Counted from the stretch's first letter, positions 9,437 through 23,162 are shown. The stretch is 64,000 nt of DNA from Rhynochetos jubatus (GCA_027574665.1 CM050651.1:10355501-10419500); one strand, 5' to 3'. Notes: a model not told the origin generated them from the sequence alone. Numbers and translations: made by a program.

Positions 9437-12400
9437 CTACGAGTCAAAAACAAATTCCAAATTGCACAATTAGTGTTCATTTGAAAACAGCAGCAACCAT
9501 GTCCTCAACTTACTTTTGTTTGTACAAAAGAAAAAGGATCAATATTATCCATCATAGATTTCTAGTAACACAAATTACTTGTCTCAGCTGAGGTTAATAC
9601 TGTTCTGGCCAGTATTAACAAGTACAAAAACTTGTGCTTTACGGAGCTTATGGGCTAGATGTCAAACAGGCTGGAACTTGTTTTAAAAAAAAGGAAACAT
9701 TGAATTTTGGGACAACAATCAGTTGATTAGAGTTTAGCAGAAATGCAAAAATTCTTACTAGTTTCTCCCAAAATGAAAGGCTACCAGAACTGAAATCTAT
9801 ACCAAGATTTTAAAAGATGAGTGTGTAACTTCAGGCTCCTCTGGGCAGAATTTCAATAGCTACATGCTGTTAGGTAGGTATACAGATGTCTGGTATGCTG
9901 CACACTTTTCCTCAGATGTCCAACTGTAGGTTTAGTTGTCAAACTATAAACATCTGGAGATCCTAAATCCATGTTTAGTCATCTGAGTAAGTGCCCTGAT
10001 TTATTAAAGTTAAGACACGCCTATTATGGTTTAACCTTCCCCGATAAATTACTCATTCAAGAATCTTCCACAGCTTGGCTTTTGGTCTTTCACTTCTTTT
10101 TCCACTGGCAGCATGTTGCAACTTATCACAGTCTTTGTATAACAAAACCTAGACAGCTTTAACACCACCCAAGGTATGCCATACAGTTGCCTGCTATTTT
10201 TAAAGTACATATTTGGCAAACAGTGTGTTATATTAACCAGGATGCTTGCAGGAGTCTATTTTGGAATGACACATACACACAGAAGGGCTGTCCTTGAGTT
10301 CTTTGCCCTCAGTCTTCTACCTCCTGGTGTGAGCCATTTGGCCTTGTGTCCTCCTTATTAATTCTCAAAGCGTTTTCTTGACAATTTTTAAAGAACTCGT
10401 ATAGTTCTACCACACTCGCAGCAGCAGAGTCAGTCCCCACTGAGTCTAGGAAGGTTAGTTCTGATACACACCAGATTTGCAGGGGCAAGTGTCCCACAAA
10501 CCCATGGAATTACCCCCAGTATACTATTAGGCCACTGGTCTGGTACCTATGACGCATTTCTGGAGGCAGTTTTGAAAGGATTCTTGGAGACAGGATGATA
10601 TGTGGAATAAAGAGTGAGACTGCATGTTCTTTTGTGGCGGAGCCATATCTCTTTGTTGTTTCAATTTATACATACCCATATGTCATATTAATGGCTGTTA
10701 GAGCAGTGAAGAAACAGAAGCCTGGTGCATACAGAAGCCGGTCTCTACCTTGCAGAATTAACATTTACAAATATGGAGTGGTATGCTGCTCTGTTTATCT
10801 CACCTTAGCCAAAAGCATAAACATCCTTGTACTTTGGGAAGAAATGACAGTTTAAAGAGTGTTTAGAATGTTTTGCTTCCTATGTGCGCTAGGATTTGGG
10901 TTGGGGTTTTGTATTTGTTTTGATTTTTGGGGTTTTTTTAATAGGAGGATATGCTATTAAAATTTTACAGGACCTCTTAGGCCTGAACATAAATATTTAA
11001 TATGGATTTAGAGTGAGTCTTAAAAACACATAAACAGCAATTACAGCAACATATGGACTCTGAAATAGCATCTGTGATACCTAGATTGTTTCAGTTTCTT
11101 TATTAGGTGTCTGAGAATTTGGGGTCTGTTTTGTCACAGATTACCACTGCAGCTGTCTCAGGAGAGAAACTGTTACCCATTCCGTAACTTCAGTGATTTC
11201 TGTCAAAAAGCACAAGTACAAATGTAGCGTGCTCATAGGTCTACATGAATTGCTACACAGCTCGACCAGTTTCATAACTTTTTGACAGACTCCTTGGTAA
11301 CATTCAAAGAGAATAGACAAGGGCATTGAATTTCCTTTACAGCTCCTGTAAGGGCCTCTCCGTCCATTTTGCTGCCTTGTGAATTGCTGAAAGATCACAA
11401 CTGTGGTATTTGGACCTTCATACAAGAACACAGGCCCTTCTTTGAGTGGTCACACAGGGAAGAAATTACCGTAAGCTGCTATGCCTTACCCTCTAGTAGC
11501 AGTTCAGTTCATATAGTACATTAGAGCAGCTTTGCTCTCAGCATTATATTTCCAGGTTTATTTTTTTGCCATTGCAGGATCACACTGCACATGCTGTACG
11601 CTGGACAGTGCTGCATTACTTGGACAATTTACCTGAAGTACATAATTTCTTTTTTCGTTCCCAGATTACTCTTGTATTCAGAATTTCCCACTATCAGGAG
11701 TGCCCCTTGCTGCTTAAAAGTGGTAAGTGATTCCTCATATCCACTGAGCTGTTAAACTGAGGGGAAACTTCCTTTGCGAAGAACTTAGCCTGGATGCTCG
11801 CTGCTATCCGAGCACCACGGAGGAGCCAGGATCCCCTGTGAGCAGTGCAGCAGGAGCCCCTACCAGCACCACTGCTCACTGGGACAGAAGGCCACGGGGC
11901 GGGGGGAAGACTCCTCACCCTCTCACCTGGCACTACTCCCAAGCAGCTGCTGGAACAAGGGACTGGGGGCTGTCCAGAAGCTCTTCAGGAGAGTCTGTAC
12001 CAGCTTGGGCTGGAAACTGAGTGAGTAGGGTCTGTCTGCTGTGATGCACCAGTTGGCAGATCGTGTCCCAGAGGCACAGGTACATGGGAGGAAGGTGTGG
12101 GATAGAAACTCACTGTGTGTTGGTGGTAATGGTGGGATGCTGCCAGGGCTGGAGTGGTTATGGATGCCTGCAGCACATGGCACTTTCTTAACCAGTGAAA
12201 GCTGAATAAACTCAGGGATACAGAGTGGCTGTGCTCATACACATGTGGGGCAAAGGAGGGGTTTTGTAGAGAAAGCTAATGCTGAGTGCCCAGCCTTTGT
12301 GCTCTGCGTGCTGTAGTCTTTTTACTTCAGACTAGCTCTAATCTCCTTCTGTCACCTGGAGACTCCTTGCCAAGTCACAGCTATTAGATCTACTCCTTTG

Positions 12401-14720
12401 ATTTAATCTGAAATCTCAAAGTTTGTACAACCCAAAACTGTTTCATGCTATGAAACAACATATGGTAAATCATGATAATAGGGAAAATTGCCTCAAAAAA
12501 AAATGTAATCCTGCTGAAGCTATAAAGCTCAAATAGATGCACCTGTTACTTGTTGTGGCTGCAAGTGGATGCACAGACAGCAACTGGGGCTCATCTTACC
12601 AGCTGATGAGCTTGGTTGGGTGTCTGAGCCCTATAATAAGCAGATCAGAGAGTTGAGGTATGCTGAACCTGACAACAAGGTCAGTGAGTTGTAGTTTCAA
12701 GTGAGGCAAATGGACTTGAGGACATTCTGTAGTCCTGGTCTTCCAATTGCGTAACTAAGAAAGTGGTAGGATATTTCATAATCTTGCTTTTACCAGTGAC
12801 TGTTGGGAAGGATGACGTATATCTTAATCTTACTCTGGTGTGCTGCCAGGAGCACACACCTGTACGTGAGACGTGTGTCTAAGTGGTGTGCTTCAGATGT
12901 AGCCTGACTGAGCTGTCAGGCTCCATGATTCCAGAGCTGGACTGGGAAAACGAGCAGTCTGAGCATAACCACGATCTATTTAGCCTCAACCTTTATCTAT
13001 TACGGTAAGACTTCTGTGGCTTTAAAACATACATTGGAACAGCAGTATTCTCAATTTGGAAGCAAGCTTTCTAAACCATGAGTTTCTCAGGACTGTTTAC
13101 TGATCCTTTTTCAGTTTGCAAGCAGCTTTTTGACAACAGAACAGAAAATATTGATGTGGTGGAAATACGCTTCTGTGTTTTTTAAGTTCCCTTGCTCGTA
13201 CGGACAGAGTAGTTCCTTTCATTGAGTGGTCACCTTGGGTACAGCCTATTCAGTGTAATATTCAATCTGATTCCTGAAGCTTTTTCTGAACTGTTGTGTG
13301 GCCCTCAAGGCATGAAGCAGGTTTCAGTGAAGCTATTTACACATGTAGGTCCTTAGTGTTAGTCTTTGATGGCTGGCCTTGTGTTTTGTTATCATGAAAT
13401 GTGCTGCCCAAAATAGCACAGCTTACCAGGTAAACGGGACCCCTGTAGATGAGCTGTCCGTCTTCATTATTGTTTACTACTTTAGTTACGTCAGCTGCAA
13501 AGTTTACCAGCAGCGACTTTGTGCTTTCTTTTAGACTGGTGATTAAACACCAGTAACAAAGGGTGAAGGGTGCTTAACAAGGATTTGTCCTTTGGCTACT
13601 GTTATGCCCCTGTTGAATAATGTTTTTCAATTTAAGGTTACTTTCTCAGACCCAACACCTAGCCAGCTATTAAAACAGTATTTTTTACTACAGCAGCAAA
13701 TTGTGCCCATAGATGTCTTGCGGTGACCTATTTTCTGCTTAAAAAAAAATAGTCAGGGTAGGCCTTCCCATTATACAGAAACTGGGTAATAAATTTTTAT
13801 TCTAGAAGCAGGTCCCATCTCCCTGCCTCTTTACATGACTTTCTGAATGTAACATTAAGATTATACTCTCTCTCTTCAGGGACTGTCTGTCAGGTAACTG
13901 AGTAACCATCAGTGGTTTTTTAGTATCAGGAGGTTTCTAAAGGCTTTTTCTTTTCTTTCCCCAGGTTATGGCATGTGGTCCCTACAGTAGCTTGAGGCAG
14001 GAATACGGAACTAAGTGGTAAGCACAGTTTAAAACTTCTCACTTGGGGTCAGATATTATTTCACACTTGTAAGCACAAGTATCAGTTTTGTCTATTTGTG
14101 CTGAGAACTGTTTCTGGATACAGAAGTATGTTGTGAATGAAACGACTATTATAAGGGGGGTGAGTTTTTCAGAAATACTGATTCTTTTGCGGTTGGAAGA
14201 AATACAGGTCTGAGCACGGAACAGGATATCTGCTTTCTTAGATACAACTATTCCATTGTATTGTCAGAGAGGTAAGAAGGGGAAAGAAGCAGAGATAATA
14301 GGTATCAGTGTGTAGGAAAGGGGGAATGGGACTAAGAGTGTGGAGACACTGCCTCTTCTCTCTTTGTTCGTGCTAGCGTTGAAGCAACAAGTGTTTGATG
14401 CCCTCTTTTCAGAAGTAATATTTTCCCTAAAGGAAACAACTTACAGTTCTAACACTTGACACCACGAATCTGATGTTTCTGAATCTACAAGTTTTTGGAT
14501 ACAGTCAGATAACTTTAACAGAAAGTAAAATTCAGTTAAAAATCTAAGTTAAATGGACTATATATGAGAAATAACAAGTCAACTGACTTGAATATGACCT
14601 AGTCTTGGCCGTAAAAGAGGTAGTGATTCAAAAATCAGGGGTAGTGATGAAATGTTCCAAAATCTAAGCAAGTAAACAAAGTTGTATTCTGCTTGCTGAC
14701 AAAGTGGCATATAGTACTAC
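9437..14720. other. Unique intronic sequence with a GC-rich patch
   Basis: Mostly AT-rich unique DNA. A perfect CArG box lies at 10020-10029. Around 11790-12100 base composition rises to GC-rich and several open frames overlap, but none is recognisable and CpG dinucleotides are few, so it is neither a clear exon nor an island. The rest shows nothing I can name. Confidence 0.6.
10020..10029. promoter_or_regulatory. Perfect CArG box near the PDZ exon
   Basis: CCTATTATGG fits CC(A/T)6GG and lies 584 bp upstream of the PDZ exon on the gene strand. It could be an SRF site for this muscle gene, but single matches occur by chance at this density. Confidence 0.28.
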
Positions 14721-14770
14721 ATGTGGAAGTACACAAAGTGTATGTGGAAGTACACAAAGTGTATGTGGAA
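14721..14770 (+). repeat. 21-bp tandem repeat, 2.4 copies
   Basis: The unit atgtggaagtacacaaagtgt occurs at 14721-14741 and 14742-14762 without change, then ATGTGGAA starts a third copy. A small, recent, possibly polymorphic repeat. Confidence 0.95.
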
Positions 14771-17700
14771 CTCAGCTTTGCCACTTAAGTAAGTATAACA
14801 TAGTATTGCCACAATTAAAGGCCTGCTTGCTAGATGCTGCAATAAATTTAGGTAGCTAACATGTTTCTCTTAAATATGTTTAAGCCAGCATAAATATGTA
14901 TATAAGGAGAAAGTAGTTGTCAGTATATAGAAAGACAGATGAACAGACAGTAAAGAGTCATCAGATCTTCACAAAGGGAATTTGAGCCACTCACAGATTT
15001 AACTGGGTAATGGTAACATAGTTTAGGAGTTCCTTGAGGGGCTTTAAAAACTGTATAATTAAGAAATGGTCTTGCCTAGAACTCCAAGTCTGGGCTTTGT
15101 ATCCACAGAAATTCATTGGAAGTAGCAGATTCTGGTCTAAACTCAAGGCCTGGCATTTTTGTCAGGCCAGAGCTCCAGCTTAGGGATTAAATTCTTAACA
15201 AGCTGGCTTATAATACTGTTGAGATAACACAGTGTCATAGACTGGAGTTTGAGTAGGATGACTTACCTGTGTAGGAGTATTCTGTATACAGACTCTCTAT
15301 ACTGAATTTCTCCACCAGACAAGCTAGTTTCCTTCAAACTAGTCACAGTAAAAGCCGCAATGTAAAACCTTCTGGTGGGGCAAATTCTTCAAGAGTGTGA
15401 AATCCAACCCCTCCCTGGCTCCTCTGAATGTATGGGCATGCAATAAGGAGCCTTGCCCCTGGAGCATGTTAGATGCTAATGCTGGAGTCCTGTGACTTTC
15501 GCTACTATAAATTCAGATAGTGTAAGTATAGTAAAACAGTGTTTTCTGTATTTCCCCTTTAAAGTCACTGTGTCCCATTCTTTGGTGAGTGTGTGTAGAA
15601 TGTGCACAGTAAGACTAGTGAGACCATGCAAACATCTGTTAATTAACTGGGTTCAACAAAGAGGTTTGTAAGTTGTCTCCTGAATGCTTTTCCTGAGAGG
15701 AAGCTTTGAATAATGAAATATCTTTGGCTTGTAAGGTAAGAACAGAAGTATTTCCTGTTGCCAAATTCTACCCAGTAGCAGGATAATGGTATTGGGAATC
15801 AGGCAGTTCAGCCCACTCTTCTATCATTCTGGTCTTAAAGGAAGACTTCTAGACACATCCACTCTTGTAGAGGTGGTTTTCAAGTCTACCTGTAAACCTA
15901 ATTACACTTCTAAATGGGTTTTTAGATGAGAAGATAAAACATTAGAGAGAGCAAAGGAGAAAAGAGTTAATATGTTGGGACGTATTTTTTTAACTTGATG
16001 TTCTTTAGTGTCCAATACAATTCTTGAACTGTTGGATTAAATCTAAAAAGTCTTTCCAGAAGGTGAGGTAGGATGTTATCCTTTGACTTCATGGGAGTGC
16101 TGCCATTGGTTATCACCAAGATCATAATTAAAAAACTTGAGCAGTGGTATAATATTATGGTAGTTTATGGCAAAATATGTGATGTAGGATGCTAGCTGCA
16201 TAAAGTGAAGGTACTTTTTAACTTTAAAACCTATTGATCCAGTTGCACGAAAGGTTCTGGCTTTACTTACTGACTCAGAGCTAAAGCAAAACTTTAATCA
16301 TGGTTTACTTCTGTAAAACTTCATGGGACATTCTTGCAGAGGGCTGATGGTACCTTCCAGTTACTGGTTTACTTATTGTTTAACTCTGTCTCCAGTCAGT
16401 CCTCCTGTGTGAAATCCCACCTCTTGAACGCACTGGTTCAGTTTGGTAACTGTTATCTCCTCCTTCCCGTAATGTGAGAACTGACATAAAGGTTCAGTTC
16501 TCTTCATTCGACAAATGTAGTTTGGTACAACTTCTTACACATGCTGTTGTGGGAGGGTTAAAGAACATGTCTGACCATTTATATATTGACAGAGCACTTG
16601 TGCCATTTGGAACCAGAGAGCAGACTGATCTCAGTGAAAAGAAAAGCCCGAAGAAATTCCCAAAAGCTTTGCTTAATGTACTAGCGTATCATCTTGCTAG
16701 CGGTTGCCTTTCTCTGGCCGAAATCCAAAGTTAGCAGCTGAAGAAGGGATGAGATAATGACCTCTGAAATATTGATCTGGTATGCTGGCGACGCAGCAGA
16801 TTTCCCAATAGTGAGCTTGGGTACAGCACTTAAAGTCTCTTACTTGTTTTGTCCAACACATCCAGTGTGTACCGTGGCTATGGATTATCCCGTTTTGGGG
16901 TGTACTACTGCATACTTCTAGCTGACGTGTCAAAACTAAAACGTTGTGCTGATTTTCTTTTTTACGGCTGCTGCTGGTGAATTGATGAACATGATGCCAT
17001 TGCCTTTCAGTAGTGTAGCTGTGCAGTGTCTGCCTTATATCCATTCCCCGTTTCTCCTTGCCCTGCTTGAATGATGACTGGCTATGTGCTTCCTGGCTTA
17101 TTTTTAAATCTTAACCAACTTTGATCTCTCCATGAACACTGTAGCTACATTTTCGTGTCTGCTTTCCCCCTGCACAGAGAGATAATTGAATTGTCAAGCT
17201 TCTTTGGGATTGAGAAAATAATTCATCTTTACTGAGTGCTTTAGTATATAGGTAGCATCAAAAGTCTTAACTACAGTATAGCTTATGGCCTGGAGAAAAA
17301 ATTTCTGTGATGATAAGGTTAAGGGAGAATAAATAGAGAATAAGAATGTCTGTATTACCTGCTACTGAACAGGTTGAGGCAACATTGGAAGTACTGCAAT
17401 AGGCAGTCCTTGTGCTAAGCGTATCCACTGCCTAATCTTGGGCTGACCCTCGTCACTGATGGAGCACTGGAACTGCTATATCCTTGCACTATTAGTATAG
17501 TCCTAAGACCGTGCACTAGGTGTTTCCAGTAGAAAAAGTGGCGCATTTCTTGTACCAAAGTTGCAGTCAAAGGACAGGTAAATGAAAAAGCAAAAACCTG
17601 AACCCGAAAAAGCTTTTCTGGTTCTGCTAAGATAATAATAGCGTATATGCACACTTGTTACAAAGAGAACAGCATTTCTAGCCTAGACTTGTGGCTGCTG

Positions 17701-19840
17701 GTAGAAAGCAGCTAAGGTATGTGAGAAGTAACTGAAAACGTAAACTCTATCAGACCTGTAATTCAGTTTCTTTAAAACAAAGTGAAAAAAACCCTGGATT
17801 CTTTTTCTGTTCCTCCCCATAAATGAGAGGGAAGGGGAAAAAAGTGGACATATGCTGCTTCTTTGATTAACTGCAACATAGACAACACGAGATATATTTT
17901 CGTCCATTCTGTGGAGTTTGTATCACACCAAGCAGTGCTGCAGAACTAGAAAGTGGGATAACTGCATGACAAAGTTACTGAACAGGTATGCCTGAACCAT
18001 GCCAGCAACTGCCGCCCTCTAGGAAGAGGAGTTGCAGGTCTTTGGAGGCAAATGGAGGAAAAAAGAGAGGGGGCAGAAACAGAGGGTGAGGTGCTGGAGG
18101 CAGGAGACTGTCTTCAGCTCTAAAATACATTCATGTGGCTTTAACTGTAACCTAGAACAAACTGAATACATACTGTTAAGTGATTTAAGAATGAGCTGGT
18201 TTAAATTTCTCAGAACATAATGTGTGGTGCCATGGCAAGTCCTTTAGAAAAAGCATGTTACATCAATGTGGTTACAAGTTTCCCTGGCAGAATTAATCTT
18301 GTTGGGAGAGAACTCCAATATGACACCTTCCATAATCATTAGGTGCTTATTCCTGATTCGTTGAGTCACCATGCCGACTCTTCCACTAATACAGTCACAG
18401 CTGATATCGGAACATGTAATTACATGTGTTTATCCTTCTGAAACACCAACACAACACTTGCATTTTTTCTAGGCCTCTCAGACAGAGCACCATGTTCTGA
18501 CTTAATGAGAATCAATATTAGCTGTTCAGAGGCCTGCTGAAACTGCTTTCCAAACTTCCAGATGTAACGTAAAGAGCAAAAGCTCCTACTGCTTTTCCAG
18601 CATCGTCATATTTGAAATGTATGGATATGGACGTTATTTGCAGGAACTGAGGTTCCAGACTTGGACCAGGATTGCAGGGACAGTCCAAACTGGGGCATTT
18701 TTTGCTGTGGTAAGGACGTCAGGTGGCAAATAAGCACCATTGTTGGGGTGGGTTATGCTGGCAGAGCGCTAGGGCCTAATGTGCGGTAGTAAGTGTGCTT
18801 ATTGTTTGCCGCATTTCAGTAGCGGGAACTACGGTAATGGGAGGACGAGTGTGTGGATCAAGGCTGTGTTATTTTGGCTAATAGTTCGTAATTTTAGGCT
18901 GTGAAATCAGTTAGGAGAAAGATTACTCTAGCTTATTTATCTGTGCTGGAGGTTGGATGAGCCATCCCTCAGTCTTGACTCCAGAGGTAAGGCTACAATT
19001 TGCACGAGCACTGCAGTCAGTGCTGAGAGGCCAACTTGCTGTCTCTGGTTAGGGCAGAATTGCTGCCAAGTTAAGGACTTCTTTGGTTTGAGTTACTCTA
19101 ACTTGAGAGCAGTTTGAAGATTTCAGTGCTACTTGCTGCTTCTAACTCTCTCCTGTAATTCTGGAAAAAGAGCAGAGCAGTGTTCACTTTTATTCAGCCA
19201 TCACAAACGGGACCCAAGTTTAATAGGGGGTTCCTTGCTTTGCCTGGGCGGCTGTGAGCGTTTGTCAAGTTTGGAGTTGCCCTGAGCTTCATCTCAGGAG
19301 AACAGAGGCAGAGTTGTGAGTTTCAGCTGCAGCTAGCTTTCCTATACTTGTTTATCTGTAAGATAAGCTACTTAATCTAGGATTACCTAACTTCTGAGAA
19401 GTTTATGAATGAGGCTTGAGGGAGATTTGCAAGACCCAGCTATGACTGATTACAGAGTATGCAGAGCCATTAGGCTGAGTCTGATAATTCCCTGTTTTCT
19501 GCTAGGACAACTTTTGCTGCCTTTTGGCACAGATTTGAGCAATACTAGAGGGTGCATCGTCCCAGGAACACCGTTGGGAGCTTCAGACCACTTTTGGCAT
19601 CTTCCTTGCTGTGCGTCAAAGGTAGCGAGCACGAGAAAGTCTATTTGAATAAGAGAAGAGGCTCTGTAACCAGCTGGAAAGTTACCCAGCGCTGTGGTAA
19701 GAATGATGCCCAGATGTGAAAATCTTTGGTGAGTTTGGAGGGAGAGATCGATGGGGATCTTTGTACTTCCCTCAGTTTAGTCCCAGGCATGTTTCTGTAG
19801 TTTGATGGTTTGTCCTGTTACCTGCCTTTCACACTAAGCA
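14771..19840. other. Unique intronic sequence
   Basis: AT-rich DNA without recognisable genes or interspersed repeats. Points seen: a CTCF-like partial match at 18013-18025 (GCCCTCTAG core, about 10 of 13 positions), a purine-rich stretch at about 18030-18110, and a perfect 16-bp palindrome at 18412-18427 centred on the homeodomain core TAATTA. Confidence 0.55.
18412..18427. repeat. Perfect 16-bp palindrome with TAATTA centre
   Basis: ACATGTAATTACATGT equals its own reverse complement. The centre TAATTA is the paired homeodomain core. About one 16-bp palindrome is expected by chance in a window this size, so function is uncertain. Confidence 0.9.
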
Positions 19841-19865
19841 ATGTTGGGGGGGAGGGGACACACGA

Positions 19866-19896
19866 GGGCTGTGTGGGGTTTTTGGGGTGGCAGGGG
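19866..19896 (+). other. G-quadruplex motif
   Basis: Four G runs (19866-19868, 19875-19878, 19884-19887, 19893-19896) are separated by loops of 6, 5 and 5 bases, fitting the G3+N1-7 rule. Two more long G runs lie just before it (19846-19852 and 19854-19857). On the gene's sense strand this is C-rich, so an RNA quadruplex would form only in antisense transcripts; a DNA quadruplex would sit on the non-sense strand. Confidence 0.7.
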
Positions 19897-20126
19897 TGTG
19901 TGTGTGATTGGCTTCTTAATTAGTGACATACAAGCCATAAATCCATCATACTAGCAGGCAAATGAGCCACTCAGCTACTAGTGTGCACTCTGTCAAACCC
20001 ACTGATTCCTAGCTTCATATCCTGTATCAGTTACTCTGTCCTGTGTAGCTCCCCTGACTCATTTTTCACTCCGTTGGTCATCTGCCCAAATTCTTTTGAA
20101 GTGGGGGGATGGGGAACAGGCAGAGA

Positions 20127-20150
20127 GGGAAAGGAGGGAAGGAGGGAGGG
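20127..20150 (+). other. Second G-quadruplex motif in a polypurine tract
   Basis: G runs at 20127-20129, 20136-20138, 20144-20146 and 20148-20150 with loops of 6, 5 and 1. It ends a purine-rich tract starting near 20097 that has further runs at 20103-20108 and 20111-20114. It is 230 bp from the previous quadruplex motif, on the same strand. Confidence 0.7.
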
Positions 20151-20953
20151 TTCTTATTACAAGTCTGGATGTGAGACAACATATTTAATCCTTAGAGCAA
20201 AACTACTCCAGTGACAGTTATAACGAAATCGTTGTTCAGTCTCCTCAGTCCATTCCCTGAAATGGTATTGTTTATGACAATCCCTTAACATTATGTCATG
20301 AGTTTGCAAATACACAAGCATGGCATATGATCATCCTCCCAAAAGGAATAGCAAAGGCAGCAAGAAGAAACAAATGTCGTCTTGCAGGTTTCTGTTTCAG
20401 CGAGGGCTGTAGCTATCACTGTCGGTGATGTCAAGGTTATACTGAAATGTGTGCCCAATGATGTATTTCTTGCTACTTGCCTCACTGCTGAGGCAGCAGT
20501 TCAGTCAACACCAGAAGGATCATGAAGAGGTAGCCAGAAGCTTTGCCTCCCTTCCAATAGAGAAAGCAGTGGTGCTGTGTTTATTGTGAGAGCTTTCTGT
20601 ATGTACACTGCTCCACACAATTGGGCCAGATCTCAAATTACAGGGTAGAGGGGCTTTGGGCACTGCATTAGCACAGACGAGTCCAATTGTTCACAGACAC
20701 CAAATAACACAAGCATCTGGTAAATGCAGCATCTAGATAATATGCATTAAACAGTTAATTGTATTATGCACAAAGAAAGTGGCCAATGCCTTATCTTCGA
20801 AGGAAAGCACAAAGCTCCAAGTCATTGGAGAAGTACGAATGAAACAGTGGCCCGAACTCAGCTGAGAGCTCAATACAGGGACTGAGTTCCAGCTTCCATT
20901 ATTTGTGATCCTCTTTAGCTGGACTGTTCAACTAAGCAAAACTTAGTTAGACT

Positions 20954-20968
20954 AAAAAAAAAAAAAAA
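20954..20968 (+). repeat. Poly(A) run
   Basis: Fifteen A followed by TAAAAGG. No gene-derived sequence precedes it, so it is treated as a simple repeat rather than the tail of a retrocopy. Confidence 0.85.
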
Positions 20969-23160
20969 TAAAAGGTCCTCTGTGAAAGCTGGACCTGCAC
21001 CATGTTCTTTTCTTCTGAACTATTTCTATTTCTTTTACTTCCTAAAATAAGTCAGCTAGATTCAAGCTTCTCTGCTTCCGTGGAAAGTTCTCTACTGACC
21101 AAATTTCAGAATCACCTGTTTCAGTTTCCTCCAAATGTTACTTTTCCCTGACATTTCTCTACTCACCTGAATCCTCATATCTTAGACAGTTTATGGATGC
21201 ATTTGTATTGCCTAATGACTTTAGCCATGAAATAGAGTTCCAGACTAATTTCCCAGGATTCACTATTATAAAAAGCATGCAAACTCCATTGTCAGTCTTC
21301 TAATTTACTTGGCATCCTTCATGCTTCAGGTGTGATGTCTTGAAACTACCTTTGAAAACTGAGGGCAATATCAGGCCAACCTGTCTTGATGCTTAGAAAG
21401 GAAAGCTCTGCCAAACCGGGTGAATGTTTTGTGAACGCCAATACGTGGGTTCATGTAGAGGCTTTCCAGTGTCACCTGGCTGCTGTCCTGGACAGTGCCT
21501 GTTTTGGGCCTCACCAGAGAATTTGGATGTTTGGCAGCCTCGCCTCTGCCTGGCAGGTCAAACAAAGCGGGCAGGGAAAGCAGCAGTGATGGCTCAGGGG
21601 GTGGACGTACCCCAAGGATATCCATGTTTGCCAGTGTTCTACTTCTGGATTGCTCTCCCAGCAGGAGACAAGGTTCTGTGCTTGTGCTGGAGGACACAAT
21701 GGAGGGGTGGGTGTGTGGAAATATGGCCTGGAGGCTCTCAAGAGATGTTTCTGAAGCCTCCAGAGAACTAGAAAAGTATCCCTCTGTGGGCTTTGCCACT
21801 CGCCTGATAACAACACTGAGCAAGTTATTTAGACCTGTGCTTTTAAGTAAACAATTAAAGCCCATAATCTGCCATGAAGATTTCCTTATCTGAGTCTCAA
21901 TTTTTTTAGGTTTGGGATATATTTAGAATTTACCTTAGTTTAATTTGATCAAGCTTTAAAATGCTCATAGTTGAATTGATGCAAATGGCTGCATAGAATT
22001 CTTCCTTCTTTTTCAGTGGCTTAGTCTGAAGTGGCTTTAACCAAGGATAATTATAAAATAAATAGAAATAAGCATGTCTATTGCAAAGAATTACCTTGTC
22101 CCCCCCCCCCCAGTCCTCTCTTGTGTAGGCAGTCCTTGAACCCACTTGTCAATTTGTGCATGTTTCTTAAGACTGATATGGAGATTAGTATTCGTGAGCT
22201 GCCTTTCAGCTCTTAAGTAAAATACTGTGTAAGACTAGACTATATATCAGAATTCCAGTGCAGGGCAGAGTAAAAATGAAGTATCTTGCAAGGAGAGCAT
22301 GACACTTGCCCTGGAGCTCAAGGCCGAAAGATCTTCTCTCAGGGTAGGCTAGAATCATATACCTATCTCCTCATTTGGATTTTAAGATCAGTACTCACTT
22401 GTATTTGTTAATGTGGAATTAGCAACACTTTGAATTTCATGTTAAATATGCTGCCAGGGAATATTAGTGTGAATAACTGTTTTGGCATGGCAAATGGATA
22501 GTTGTAGTCAGAACACTGAGGAAATACTGTTTTACTCAGACTGTAACTGTGGAAGCTGAGACAGATTTTTGGCTCCCCTGTCAAATCTGTGGCTGTTGCC
22601 CTTGCACAGTCGTGTCTGAGCAAGTCTGACACAGAGGTGCTGAGCTCTATTTAATACTCCTGGACTTAGTACTCTGAAGAATTAGAGCTCCTGTTCTTAT
22701 GGTCTCCAATTCAGGCATGCTGGCAGAGTTGGCTTTTTCTGTCCCTGGCTTTAGTAAGAGCGAGTTGTCAGCATCCTCAAAGGCTGAACCAAGAGGATTT
22801 GTATTTCCCCTGCCCCTTCCTTTCTGTATATTCCCAAGAGGAATGTCTGCCTGAGAACTGGAAAAACTGCTACACTGGCATGTGAGATTTCTGTTTGCTT
22901 GTTTTCGTCTGTCCTTCTGTCCTCAGTGCAAGTGTTGGGCTTAACTCAGGGTATCTTGCCCAGTCAGACTGTCTGGGAAAGGCTGGCAGTTGTGTATGAG
23001 GGCAGCGGGGGCAAAAGAAAGGGTGTTATTTTTGCAGAGCTGTAAATCCAGCACCTTTTGCCAGTGCTGCGTTCTTTTTTTTTTATTGCTTGTTTCTAAG
23101 AAGCTATTGCTGCAACAGCACTGGCTGCAAACACAATCTCATTTACTCCAAGTTCATGAC
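20969..23160. other. Unique intronic sequence
   Basis: Contains a run of 12 C at 22100-22111 and overlapping anonymous open frames near 21371-21893 on both strands, the longest 164 codons. These frames contradict each other across strands and resemble no family, so they look like chance. Confidence 0.55.
22100..22111 (+). repeat. Poly(C) run
   Basis: Twelve consecutive C, a simple repeat likely to vary in length. Confidence 0.9.
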
Positions 23161-23162
23161 AG

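Noticed and set aside
11923-12183. Minus-strand open frame ending at a strong donor-like CAG|GTGAGA, 2.5 kb upstream of the PDZ exon (possible alternative first exon)
   Set aside because: Splicing it to the PDZ exon would put the PDZ sequence out of frame, and its product resembles no known protein.
20954-20968. Poly(A) run considered as the tail of a processed pseudogene
   Set aside because: The sequence before it matches no recognisable transcript and no target-site duplication was seen.
21371-21893. Overlapping open frames of up to 164 codons on both strands
   Set aside because: They lie opposite one another, show no domain or family resemblance and have no splice or promoter context; chance frames in moderately GC-rich intron.
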